A DNA stretch of 50,645 bases, taken from positions 1 to 50,645 of IMG/VR virus record IMGVR_UViG_3300049893_002805. One strand, given 5' to 3'. Positions 27,355-34,359 of the stretch are shown piece by piece (the first letter of the stretch is position 1; every line of letters starts with the position of its first letter). Source of the stretch: a virus. Position numbers and translations under genes: made by a program. The notes beneath the pieces are model-generated. The model did not search any database. It saw nothing but the letters and a program-made list of their open reading frames with translations, and was not told where the DNA came from.

Positions 27355-27674
27355 GCGCACTCCGAGAGATAGGTCACACCATGAGCGTGACCGTTGATCT
27401 GAATGTTTGGGCCAAGCTGGTTCATCAAAAAGTCGAAAATCTCTTGGCTTGACCGCGGCGGGTTGATGTACAGCTTGATCTTCAAGCCCTTCCGAATGTA
27501 CTTCCGAAAGGAATAAAACTCCTTCGCTGTAGCGTGGTCGTCGTTATCGACCCACACATGGAACTCCGTGTCGGTCTCGAAAATTGAGCCCTTGCGCTTG
27601 AGTGAATCCTCAAAGTGCTTCAGGGGAACTTCTGGCTCCCCACGGGCGTAGATCAGGGTGTAGTGTTTCAACAT
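27351..27674 (-). CDS. Hypothetical protein in glycan island
   Basis: I place the start at ATG 27674 (MLKHYTLIYARGEPE), with GGTG five bases ahead, giving 107 residues; an upstream GTG start lacks a ribosome site. The sequence is alpha/beta-like with a Cys only at the end (LSECA). It has no motif I recognise. The phrase EFHVWVDNDDHATAKEFYSF and the following basic segment resemble small glycosyltransferase or nucleotidyltransferase pieces only in composition. Its stop overlaps the start of the radical-SAM gene, so the two are translationally coupled and may act together. Confidence 0.65.
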   Translation of the reverse strand: MLKHYTLIYARGEPEVPLKHFEDSLKRKGSIFETDTEFHVWVDNDDHATAKEFYSFRKYIRKGLKIKLYINPPRSSQEIFDFLMNQLGPNIQINGHAHGVTYLSECA

Positions 27675-27759
27675 CACATCACCAATGGGATGTACGGGCA
27701 CAAGATACCGCACTTCATTGCGTTCTGAGGGTGATTGAGGCGATAGAGTTCAAGCCAAG

Positions 27760-28461
27760 TCACTTGGATGCCTCGTGGTTCTTGATGAACTCCTGGAGCT
27801 TCCTGGCGTCTTCCTGACGCTTGGGGAGCATGGACTCATACATAGCCGTCACACCGTCTCTCTGACCCCTGGCAATGGTCTCAGTGTAGGTTTGATCCCT
27901 TGGCTGCTTGCCGACTGCCCAGTGCATGTGCTCGGTGAAGATGCGAGGCTCGTAGATCCTACGTCCAATCATCGAGCTAACGTCCGTCAGCCACGTATCG
28001 TTGTAGTCGCAGGAGAAGTATGGAGGGACGAAGTAGCCAAGGGTTTCCACCCAATTCCTGTGAAGGAAGCCATGGGTGCCAAGGCGTTCGTTCTGAATGC
28101 CATCCATCCCGTGAACAAAGACGATCCTGTCGGAATAGCGGTTCATGTGCTCCCTGACAAGGGAGTCCCAGCCCTGGGAGCGGAAGATGATGTCGTCCCC
28201 GCAGTGCATGAAGACCTCGCCGGAAGCTACCTTCTGGCACTCATTCCACATCTCAGAGAGGACAATCCGCTCCCCGATGATTCCAAGGTGCTGAGGGGAG
28301 TCCATCCTCTCAAACTGCCGATGGGAATGGAAGTCGTCCTTGTCCATGTAGAAGACGATCTCCAGGTTCTTCTTGTCGTCGGCTGTATTCCAAGCAGACT
28401 CCCAGAGACGCTGCATGGCATGGGGACGACCACGGGTTGGTGTGAGCAGGCTAATCTTCAT
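27760..28461 (-). CDS. Glycosyltransferase-like protein (GT-A/GT2-type)
   Basis: The start is ATG 28461 (MKISLLTPTRGRPHAM), with GAGGT well spaced ahead, giving 233 residues. The opening ISLLTPTRGRP and FYMDKDD plus MHCGDDIIF resemble the N-terminal nucleotide-binding half of GT2-type enzymes, where the acidic DD pair binds the metal and NDP-sugar. The remainder (HMHWAVGKQPRDQTYTETIA) fits a C-terminal helical part found in related phage and bacterial proteins. It lies in the same strand and block as the other sugar-transfer genes. Donor and acceptor are unknown. Confidence 0.75.
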   Translation of the reverse strand: MKISLLTPTRGRPHAMQRLWESAWNTADDKKNLEIVFYMDKDDFHSHRQFERMDSPQHLGIIGERIVLSEMWNECQKVASGEVFMHCGDDIIFRSQGWDSLVREHMNRYSDRIVFVHGMDGIQNERLGTHGFLHRNWVETLGYFVPPYFSCDYNDTWLTDVSSMIGRRIYEPRIFTEHMHWAVGKQPRDQTYTETIARGQRDGVTAMYESMLPKRQEDARKLQEFIKNHEASK

Positions 28462-28517
28462 TTCGTTTACCTCAATCCACGAAAGGATAGTGAGCAAACG
28501 AAACAAAGGAAACCAGA

Positions 28518-28532
28518 AAGCCCCCCAGGCTT
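28518..28532 (-). terminator. Weak hairpin after the DUF1653-like gene
   Basis: AAGCC and GGCTT (5-bp stem, 5-base loop) are followed on the minus strand by TCTGGTTTCC. It lies just after the stop of the gene at 28538. The T-tract is poor, so it may be only a weak terminator. Confidence 0.3.
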
Positions 28533-28537
28533 ACTTT

Positions 28538-28768
28538 TCACAACTGAAGGAAACGAGGGTTGGCACCGGCATTCGCAGCCATAGACAGAAAGTTCGATCT
28601 CTCTCGAACCCAAACATGACCGTCGTCATCCTTGTAGACCACGAGTATCAGAGTGGGTTCCCCGCAATCCCGAGCAAGAGCCACGATCTCGTACTCAGTT
28701 CCCTTGAAATGACGCCAGCGTGTTCCTGGCGCTGGATGGTTTGGAATGGGAGGAAGATGTTCCATCAT
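28538..28768 (-). CDS. DUF1653-like small protein
   Basis: This 76-residue protein contains GTRWRHFKGTEYEIVALARD followed by ILVVYKDDDGHVWVRERSNF, the pattern of the DUF1653 family (a short beta-barrel-like domain with conserved HYKG-type and WVR motifs), whose function is not known. ATG 28768 overlaps the TGA of the upstream gene (ATGA). A hairpin follows its stop. It is unrelated to the glycan genes around it as far as the sequence shows. Confidence 0.75.
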   Translation of the reverse strand: MMEHLPPIPNHPAPGTRWRHFKGTEYEIVALARDCGEPTLILVVYKDDDGHVWVRERSNFLSMAANAGANPRFLQL

Positions 28769-29025
28769 TTCTTCTTCTCTTGAATCCGGCGCTCGACCTC
28801 CTCATGGAACTTGGCTTCCATCTCAGCAGCCAATCGAGCGACAATTTCAATCAACTCATCCACGGAAAGGTTCTGCTGGGAGTCAATTACGTGCTCAACT
28901 CTCCTAACCGGCCCATGACCATGTTGGTACACTCGCCAACCTTCTGGCGTTGGAACGCTATCATACCCAGAACTGCACCAATGCACGTAATAGCCCGCAG
29001 CAAGTGGAAGTGAACTATTTTCCAT
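28765..29025 (-). CDS. Hypothetical protein with helical C-terminus
   Basis: This 86-residue protein has an N-terminal aromatic stretch (AGYYVHWCSSGYDSVPTPEG) and a helical, strongly charged C-terminus (ELIEIVARLAAEMEAKFHEE), likely a coiled coil. I know no family. Its ATG at 29025 lies inside the end of the upstream gene (11-base overlap), and its stop overlaps the start of the DUF1653-like gene, so it is part of a tight operon. Confidence 0.65.
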   Translation of the reverse strand: MENSSLPLAAGYYVHWCSSGYDSVPTPEGWRVYQHGHGPVRRVEHVIDSQQNLSVDELIEIVARLAAEMEAKFHEEVERRIQEKKK

Positions 29026-29302
29026 GTGTCGAGTCCTTTCGCTTCACCATCAGAACCAATGATTTGGAACCGGGTGGATGCCAGAAGTCCAACTCAGGCT
29101 GACCACCATCCATGCACGGATGGTTGACCTTTCGCAGATATTCGTAAGTTGCCTTCACCGCCATGCGAATGGTTGGCTGGTTTATTGGCTCATACCGAAA
29201 AGCAACAAGCTCCCAAGCTAGGCCAGGAACATACCCGTACACCTGTTCAAATGAGTTCCAGCCCCACAAGGCAAGTGTTTGCTCGTCTTCGTGTTCAAGC
29301 AT
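29015..29302 (-). CDS. Hypothetical protein
   Basis: This 95-residue protein begins MLEHEDEQTLALWGWNSFEQ. It has many aromatic residues (WGWNSFEQVYGYVPGLAWEL) and a basic C-terminus (LVLMVKRKDSTHGK). No family is recognised. AGGTGATCC precedes ATG 29302, and the gene starts 3 bases after the upstream GT2 stop. It overlaps its downstream neighbour. Its compact, aromatic-rich character resembles phage accessory proteins of unknown role. Confidence 0.65.
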   Translation of the reverse strand: MLEHEDEQTLALWGWNSFEQVYGYVPGLAWELVAFRYEPINQPTIRMAVKATYEYLRKVNHPCMDGGQPELDFWHPPGSKSLVLMVKRKDSTHGK

Positions 29303-29305
29303 GGA

Positions 29306-30097
29306 TCACCTGCGCTCGTTGTTCGTGCCGGTCCACCTTCTGTAGAGGTAGAGTTGCTCAGCAAGGACGCTGGTATTCCTCAAAGCCAGAGTCACCCGGA
29401 TGTTGAAGTCCGAATCCTCGGAATTCGTGACACGAAGGCCCATTCCAGGCGGATTGAACCGGAACCCAATGTTCCAGACAGCCTTCAGGAACATAGCAGA
29501 GGTTCCAGCCGTCTCGAAGTCAGCCGTGAAGTAGTGGTTGATCCCAGGCGTTCCGAACCCATGCTCGACCATCTTGACCACCATATCTGGTTCGATGCCA
29601 GAAAGCTCCGTGGTGATAGTCATGCTCTTCTTGGCCGCAATATCTGCCTCGGAACGGCAGTGGTGGAACCCACAGAGGTTGTGGACGCTACCAGTTACCT
29701 GCATTGCCATGAATTGACGCTCAATCCTCTGGGGAAGAGCCACATCATCAGCATCCTGGCAGGTGACGATCAAACCCGTGCACTGCTCGATGGCCGTGTT
29801 CAGGCAATGCCACTTGCCCTTGTTCTCCGGGAAGTTGATGAACTTCACCCGAGGATCTGCCTTTACCATCTCCTGAGCCACCTCAACGGTATTGTCCGTC
29901 GAGCCGTCATTGACGATGATGACCTCAAGCTGCTTGTAGGTTTGAGCCAGGATGCTCTCCACGCTCTCCTTGAGGTACTTGCCGTGGTTGTAGCAAGGAA
30001 TGACGACGGTAATCCGTGGCGGCTCCGTCAGGCTGGTGTCTTCGACTTCTTCTTGTGTGGGGGTGGTGTTTTCAGACATGGAAGGAAACCTACTCAT
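29306..30097 (-). CDS. Family 2 glycosyltransferase
   Basis: This 263-residue protein has a classical GT2 core from residue 27: ITVVIPCYNHGKYLKESVES, EVIIVNDGSTDNTVEVAQEM and a DADD segment in place of the DxD metal site. The C-terminal half has a helical region ending in YLYRRWTGTNNERR. It would transfer a sugar from an NDP-sugar donor in the cytoplasm. ATG 30097 overlaps the TGA of an upstream small gene (ATGA); an in-frame ATG at 30079 is an alternative start closer to the fold. It belongs to the glycan block and is preceded by the second mini-gene cluster. Confidence 0.88.
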   Translation of the reverse strand: MSRFPSMSENTTPTQEEVEDTSLTEPPRITVVIPCYNHGKYLKESVESILAQTYKQLEVIIVNDGSTDNTVEVAQEMVKADPRVKFINFPENKGKWHCLNTAIEQCTGLIVTCQDADDVALPQRIERQFMAMQVTGSVHNLCGFHHCRSEADIAAKKSMTITTELSGIEPDMVVKMVEHGFGTPGINHYFTADFETAGTSAMFLKAVWNIGFRFNPPGMGLRVTNSEDSDFNIRVTLALRNTSVLAEQLYLYRRWTGTNNERR

Positions 30098-30363
30098 CTC
30101 TTCTTGCTTTGTTTACTGCGAGCCCTACGTTCCTTGCGGGAACCTGAAACAGCTATCGAGGTTGCGAGAGCAGCGATGGAGGAAGACATTCCGACGCTCC
30201 GAGACTTCAGGAGTAGGGTCTCCGTCCTGCTGATCCGTCGAACCACTCTCAGACACGTCCAACGAAATGGGTTTTTCCTTGGTCGGGCTGTCACTATGTC
30301 TACCAGTGACGGAAAAACACGTCGAATTATCGGGAATGTCACACTTGAGAAACGGTTTAGCAC
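30094..30363 (-). CDS. Capsid-fragment mini-protein (gp23 RRVFP-L segment)
   Basis: The start is GTG 30363, preceded by GGAG at eight bases; 89 residues. VTFPIIRRVFPSLVDIVTAR resembles T4 gp23 VMGMVRRAIPNLIAFDICGV, the N-terminal region that includes the Gol peptide. It passes to the family tail RPRKNPFRWTCLRVVRR. A Ser/Arg-rich stretch of about 45 residues follows, which no other member has. Its stop overlaps the ATG of the GT2 gene. It overlaps a longer ORF in a different frame (30125-30523); the two cannot both be fully functional by usual rules, but the capsid-like portions do not overlap. Confidence 0.55.
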   Translation of the reverse strand: MLNRFSSVTFPIIRRVFPSLVDIVTARPRKNPFRWTCLRVVRRISRTETLLLKSRSVGMSSSIAALATSIAVSGSRKERRARSKQSKKR

Positions 30364-30523
30364 AGCGTCGTCTCCAATTCGTCAATTTGTCATATACCAC
30401 TTTGAGCACTGTGAATCGAAAAGCTTTCACATAGACCGGATACTGCTCGTTCGGACCCCAGAATGCTCGCAATTTATGGCCCCGGCACCGCACTTCACTT
30501 GGAAGGATCTGGCATGTAGACAT
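30125..30523 (-). CDS. Possible mini-protein with FRFTVLK motif; 3' end doubtful
   Basis: This is an open frame of 132 residues from ATG 30523. Its first half contains HKLRAFW and VKAFRFTVLKVVYDKLTNWR, which resemble the gp23 (R)QLKAAYS and tail motifs as in the neighbouring mini-genes. The second half overlaps the better supported gene at 30094-30363 in another frame and looks like antisense-quality sequence (many Ser/Asp/Gln). A frameshift or a shorter real product (to about 30360) is possible. The ATG is inside the preceding gene, with no clear ribosome site. Confidence 0.35.
   Translation of the reverse strand: MSTCQILPSEVRCRGHKLRAFWGPNEQYPVYVKAFRFTVLKVVYDKLTNWRRRCAKPFLKCDIPDNSTCFSVTGRHSDSPTKEKPISLDVSESGSTDQQDGDPTPEVSERRNVFLHRCSRNLDSCFRFPQGT
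30247..30276 (-). repeat. Tail-coding repeat, copy 4
   Basis: AGACACGTCCAACGAAATGG encodes NPFRWTCLR on the minus strand. It is more diverged than copies 1-3 but keeps the same frame and the core ACGTCCA-CGAAA-GGGTTT pattern. Confidence 0.45.
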
Positions 30524-30677
30524 AGGCGCGTCTTACCCTCAAACAGGTGAAACGGAAAGCTCTTGGTTGAGTCGGGGCTGTTGACCACTTGGCCCGCAAC
30601 TTACTGGGAGCTTTGACTGGAGTCGATTCAAAGACAATCCCCACCTCGGGAATCTCAAAGGGCAGTTCATCACTCAT
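30495..30677 (-). CDS. Capsid-fragment mini-protein (gp23 F-I-K----AKS-(K)L segment)
   Basis: This 60-residue protein starts at ATG 30677, inside the end of the upstream 51-residue gene. ELPFEIPEVGIVFESTPV then KAPSKLRAKWS resembles T4 gp23 EMGFRIDKQVIEAKSRQL and KAAYS, but with an insertion. It then goes directly to the tail QPRAFRFTCLRVRR and a short Tyr/Pro end. The gp23 segment that follows in the capsid protein is provided by the upstream mini-gene (30670-30825), so the two tile the same region. Confidence 0.6.
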   Translation of the reverse strand: MSDELPFEIPEVGIVFESTPVKAPSKLRAKWSTAPTQPRAFRFTCLRVRRAYVYMPDPSK

Positions 30678-30825
30678 GTGCCTTCACCTTCACCCTGATC
30701 CCGGCCCTTCGGAGACGCTTTGCAGCCGGAGAATCAGTCATGCTGATCTTGTGGAAAGCTTTAAGGTCTGCTGACATCTCAACACTCCACCTAACTTTGA
30801 GCTTCCGAGTGGTACCGTTATCCAT
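30670..30825 (-). CDS. Capsid-fragment mini-protein (gp23 RKLK--WS-E---DLKA-H segment)
   Basis: This 51-residue protein starts at ATG 30825, overlapping the end of the upstream glycosyltransferase gene by 8 bases. RKLKVRWSVEMSADLKAFHK corresponds closely to T4 gp23 RQLKAAYSIELAQDLRAVHG. It continues ISMTD, where another mini-gene (26126-26290) starts MTDAEREF. The tail is of the d type: KRLRRAGIRVKVKAHE, with RR--I-VKVK. It is below the usual length cut-off for gene calling. The close identity of 20 contiguous positions makes this the strongest capsid match of the set. Confidence 0.65.
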   Translation of the reverse strand: MDNGTTRKLKVRWSVEMSADLKAFHKISMTDSPAAKRLRRAGIRVKVKAHE

Positions 30826-31834
30826 GGGTCTTCACCCACTCCTTGATCAAAGCAGGGTGATCTCGGTTGATCTTGACATGCGGAGTGACCTGTCCTGTCC
30901 ACCTTGTGTGGAAGATGTGTCCTCCCGTCTTGGTCTCCAGTTCCTCGGCCTTGGACTTGATCATTTCCTCGGTGACCTGGGACCAGGGAACCTCAAAGAA
31001 TGGATTCCAGTTGGGGTCCTTGTTCTGAACCGAATCTGGGCCGTACATGGCCTTCCAGAAATCAGTCCAGAACAGCTTGTATTGCCGAATCTTGCGCTCG
31101 ATGTTGAACCAGGAATAGTGAAAGACTCCTGGGAGCGTGTTGATCACGGTATTGTACCACCGAGCGTAGGTGTCCGTCAGCTTGGGGTTCTTGAGGCAAC
31201 CCTGCCTCAATTGCTCGACTTGATCGGGAACAAAGCCCACAACAGGCATTGGCATCCCAGTTGCCTTGGAGATGTAGTCGCAGGTATCTGTCCCAGGAGA
31301 GGCGTAATCCAGCCCGTTGAAAGTTCTCCGAAGCGGCTTTGGAATCCCGTGGGTGATGTCAGGAAGGTTCCTAGAGAGGCGTGGTTTCCATGGGTTGATG
31401 TCTGCCCTCACCTTGCCGTGACGGCCCCAATACTCGACCACAGGGAGCGCTAGGATGGGAGCTCCCTGAAGGTACTTGCTGTTCTCAATCAGCTTTCGAA
31501 TCTTTGGAGCGTCAACCTCGTGAACAAGCTCATCCACATCAAACTGCCAAAGGAATTGACCAGTGCAAGCAGCACGAGCCATGGCCTTGGTTTGTCCGTC
31601 GAAGATTCCATGATTGGGAGCAGTCCAGTCAAAAAGCTTGTTCCCATGGAGGACCTTCACTCTGGAATCCTCCTTTGCTAGGGATTCCAACCGTGCTGGC
31701 GTTTCATCCTCCCCGTTGCTGGTGTCAAGAACAACAACCTCATCGGCAAACTGCAACATGGAGCGAATGGACTCCACAAAGGGGTAATCCATCTCGACGC
31801 AATTCCGGGTGGTTGTGTAGGCTGAAATCTTCAT
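30818..31834 (-). CDS. Glycosyltransferase-like protein (GT2-type)
   Basis: The start is ATG 31834 (MKISAYTTTRNCVEMDYPFV), 338 residues, sharing a TGATG junction with the upstream gene and preceded by GAGGAAG. The opening strand, EVVVLDTSNGEDETPARLES and FLWQFDVDELVHEVDAPK are typical of GT2 family members, the last carrying the D-D metal site. The C-terminal half has conserved aromatic residues as in related bacterial proteins. The end of this gene overlaps the first capsid-fragment mini-gene of cluster 2 by 8 bases. Confidence 0.82.
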   Translation of the reverse strand: MKISAYTTTRNCVEMDYPFVESIRSMLQFADEVVVLDTSNGEDETPARLESLAKEDSRVKVLHGNKLFDWTAPNHGIFDGQTKAMARAACTGQFLWQFDVDELVHEVDAPKIRKLIENSKYLQGAPILALPVVEYWGRHGKVRADINPWKPRLSRNLPDITHGIPKPLRRTFNGLDYASPGTDTCDYISKATGMPMPVVGFVPDQVEQLRQGCLKNPKLTDTYARWYNTVINTLPGVFHYSWFNIERKIRQYKLFWTDFWKAMYGPDSVQNKDPNWNPFFEVPWSQVTEEMIKSKAEELETKTGGHIFHTRWTGQVTPHVKINRDHPALIKEWVKTHG

Positions 31835-32292
31835 CACTCTTCCTCGTTCTTGCATTCGTCTTCGTCGTCGGCAGGCTGGTACAAAGGAAAGGACATGTGG
31901 TCGCTCAATGGCTGGAACATGTCCTTCTTGGGAATCTGGGCATCCAAACGCTCTTGAACGTATTCGATCTGCTCGACAATGAGGTCAAACTGCCGGTTGA
32001 TATCAGTGATCTCCTGGTGTGACAAGGACTTCTTCTTGACATCCATCAGTTTCTCAGTCAACAACTGCAACTCAACAGCAAGTCCGGCCAGAAGGAGGCT
32101 TTGCTCGGTCATGTTGACAGGAACACTCTTGCAATTAGCGCCACAGGCAGACCTGTGTTTCTTGAACTCCAAGAGACGAGCAAGCTGCGCCTTCCTTTCG
32201 TGCATCTCGTGCTCCAGGATACGGGCCCGAATACGCTTGATTGGAACTGGCGTGGCCTTTTTTTTGACTTTGAGCTTCATTTCGGAATTCAT
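31834..32292 (-). CDS. Helical protein with basic N-terminus
   Basis: This 152-residue protein begins MNSEMKLKVKKKATPVPIKR. A basic N-terminus is followed by long helices (LAVELQLLTEKLMDVKKKSL and QFDLIVEQIEYVQERL) with coiled-coil periodicity and an acidic end (EDECKNEEE). Two Cys lie in SACGANCKSV, too few for a clear metal site. No family is recognised. A good ribosome site (GGAG) precedes ATG 32292. Its stop shares TGATG with the next GT gene. Possibly a structural, scaffold or nucleic-acid binding accessory protein. Confidence 0.65.
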   Translation of the reverse strand: MNSEMKLKVKKKATPVPIKRIRARILEHEMHERKAQLARLLEFKKHRSACGANCKSVPVNMTEQSLLLAGLAVELQLLTEKLMDVKKKSLSHQEITDINRQFDLIVEQIEYVQERLDAQIPKKDMFQPLSDHMSFPLYQPADDEDECKNEEE

Positions 32293-32315
32293 GTGTCTTA
32301 CGCTCCAAATGACGA

Positions 32316-32335
32316 AAGGCGACTTTCGTCGCCTT
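32316..32335 (-). terminator. Hairpin with GAAA loop
   Basis: On the minus strand AAGGCGAC, loop GAAA, GTCGCCTT forms a perfect 8-bp stem followed by TCGTCATTT. It lies between two genes and is more stable than neighbouring structures. The T-tract is short, so it may act as a weak terminator or a stability element. Confidence 0.45.
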
Positions 32336-32363
32336 CCATACTACCTTCCCTTTTGAGCGTTTG

Positions 32364-33422
32364 TTACCAAATTCCGTCGGAAATCTTGTTCTTTGGCTTC
32401 GGGGAAAGATCCACAACCTTGGGCTTCTCATTCAGGGGAGAGTCATCTTGCTGACCCGTGAAGCCGTGATCCTTGTCCTTCTCGGACACTGGCTTGACGT
32501 TGGCAAGGGTTCCTGAGCCCTGGACAGCGGGCCCTCCATTGTCGTAGTCAAACCATGGACCGCTGTACTCCGAAGCCGAGATTGGGCTTGGCGGGCACTT
32601 CTCTCCCGTGATCTTCTCCCACAACTCCGCATTCACGATGTGAATGAAGATGCGCTCGGCCTTCGTCTGATCCCAGGTGTCAATGCCGTGTGGGTCAGCG
32701 TAGACCTCCTGCTTCATCCTTCCACCTTGAGCAAGACCCATCTCAGCAGCCTTGGGAAGAGCCGACCTCGTAGCCGATGCGGACTTCACAGGAATGTAAT
32801 AATCCTCGCTCGACATGCTAGCGGCTCCCTCGTGGTAGTCAGCGCTCACTACACCGGAATAAGATTCCAGAATGCGAGTGGCGTTCGAGGCAGGAATCTT
32901 CCCAGGCTTCGCAGGAACGACAAGAACCTGGATTCCTCCAACGTCTTCCTTGCCGGTGACCTGTCCTTCGACGGTGTAACCCTGGCCCATCTGCATGGCC
33001 ACGAATTGACGAATCTGTCCACCGCCGATGTTGAATCCATCCAACCAAGGCTGGGGGCTGGGAGCAACCATGTAGTCTTGCTCAGGGTCCTTGCCATCGA
33101 CTCCAGTAGGCGGCTGAAGCTCCTGGGTCCACTTGCCACCAGAGACAGCGTTGACCTTGCCGGTTGCCACCTTGACAGCCGAGGTTGGGCCTTGGAATCC
33201 AAGCCACATGGCCTCGCGGGCATACATGGGGATGAATACACCCCCATGGTCACGCCATGCCTCGGGAACCTTGTCCTTGTAATCCTCGATCCGCTTCATG
33301 GGGAAAGCACCACGGGAGGGAGGAAGAGCATGCGGCTTGCCATCCTCGGGCAAGCGAATGGTGCGGTGCAGGGTGATGTGGAATCCGTTCTCGAATGCGA
33401 TGGAGTTGTTGATGATCTTCAT
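32364..33422 (-). CDS. Conserved protein of bacterial type, unknown function
   Basis: This 352-residue protein starts MKIINNSIAFENGFHITLHR. The signature ENGFHITLHRTIRLPEDGK, then GGVFIPMYAREAMWLGF and WLDGFNIGGGQIRQFVAM, resembles a conserved family I know from bacteria (including Actinobacteria); it has no defined activity that I can name. The C-terminal part is Lys/Pro/Asp-rich and likely disordered. It is not typical of core phage genes, which suggests acquisition from a host or shared use by other phages. The gene follows the nuclease gene by 9 bases. Confidence 0.7.
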   Translation of the reverse strand: MKIINNSIAFENGFHITLHRTIRLPEDGKPHALPPSRGAFPMKRIEDYKDKVPEAWRDHGGVFIPMYAREAMWLGFQGPTSAVKVATGKVNAVSGGKWTQELQPPTGVDGKDPEQDYMVAPSPQPWLDGFNIGGGQIRQFVAMQMGQGYTVEGQVTGKEDVGGIQVLVVPAKPGKIPASNATRILESYSGVVSADYHEGAASMSSEDYYIPVKSASATRSALPKAAEMGLAQGGRMKQEVYADPHGIDTWDQTKAERIFIHIVNAELWEKITGEKCPPSPISASEYSGPWFDYDNGGPAVQGSGTLANVKPVSEKDKDHGFTGQQDDSPLNEKPKVVDLSPKPKNKISDGIW

Positions 33423-33431
33423 TTGTTTCCT

Positions 33432-34307
33432 TCAGTAGGGGCAGTGTTCCGTCTTGAAGAATGTGCAGTACCGGCAGGCTTCCCCACGCTCCTTGAGCCA
33501 CATTTTCCTCTTGATCATGTTGATCGTTTGAGAGACGGTCCTTACCGTCTCCAACCGAGTTTTGTCTCCCACAGAGACTTCCAGGAGTTCACAGTGATCG
33601 GAATTCTTGGAGATCCTCTTGAGCAAAACGAAGCCGCATTTAATGTCTCCAACAGGGATGTCAAGCTTCTGCGCAACGAAGTGCTTGTAGAGGGCAAGCT
33701 GCATCTTCTTGACCTTATCCTTCTTCTTCTTCTGGTCCCAACCCCAGGAGGTTGTCTTCCAGTCGAGAATCCAGTAGGTGTACTTGGAAGTTGACTTGCT
33801 GCCCTTCCGCGTCTTCTTCGGGACACGGATCACACAGTCAACGAAGCCCTTGAACCACTTGTTCTCATGCCTCTCCATTGGTTCAAAGAGCTCAAGCTCC
33901 GCTGCAACAACCTGCCATCCTGGAAAGTGCACGTCCATCCACCCTGGGACAAGGTTCAAGATCCCAGCCGCGGGTTCAAACCACTCCTTTTCCAGCTTCT
34001 CTGGCTTGCCATCGGCATCGAAACCAATTGCTTCAAAAGCTGCCTTGACGTTCGCAAGACACTTGTTGACGTTCTCTTCTTGATCGAACCAAACACTGGT
34101 TCCATTCAGAAGCCAGTTCTCCAAAGCATCGTGTACGGCAGACCCATACACCGTGTGCTCACTCCCAGGATCTTCATGACCATCGACGTACTTCAGCTTA
34201 TGCCGCCACCCGCACTCAAGAGCAGTGGAAACCTCAGAGAAGGAAACGTGATTTTTTCCCGTGGGAAGTCGCGTTGAATCATTGAAAAGTGGGAGATGAA
34301 CTGCCAT
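33432..34307 (-). CDS. PD-(D/E)XK nuclease, RecB/Cas4-like
   Basis: This 291-residue protein has the RecB/Cas4 layout. GSAVHDALENWLL is the first helix with the conserved His, FKGFVDCVIRVPK has the first acidic residue, and YWILDWKTTSWGW has the D-xK. The C-terminus is CRYCTFFKTEHC, and an early Cys lies at ALECGWRHKL. The four cysteines are placed as in Cas4/AddB-type nucleases that hold an Fe-S cluster. It likely cuts or processes single-stranded DNA. Start ATG 34307 lies in a CCATGG shared with a divergent gene's possible start. Confidence 0.82.
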   Translation of the reverse strand: MAVHLPLFNDSTRLPTGKNHVSFSEVSTALECGWRHKLKYVDGHEDPGSEHTVYGSAVHDALENWLLNGTSVWFDQEENVNKCLANVKAAFEAIGFDADGKPEKLEKEWFEPAAGILNLVPGWMDVHFPGWQVVAAELELFEPMERHENKWFKGFVDCVIRVPKKTRKGSKSTSKYTYWILDWKTTSWGWDQKKKKDKVKKMQLALYKHFVAQKLDIPVGDIKCGFVLLKRISKNSDHCELLEVSVGDKTRLETVRTVSQTINMIKRKMWLKERGEACRYCTFFKTEHCPY

Positions 34308-34359
34308 GGGTCATAGATTGAACCTGGAGATCCCTGTTGTGTGCTATTTACTCCTAGCG

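Noticed and set aside
27690-27765. CCAAGTGACTTGG as a second copy of the phoH inverted repeat
   Set aside because: It overlaps the stop of a coding gene (codons for Ser-Lys-stop) and lacks a -10; likely chance.
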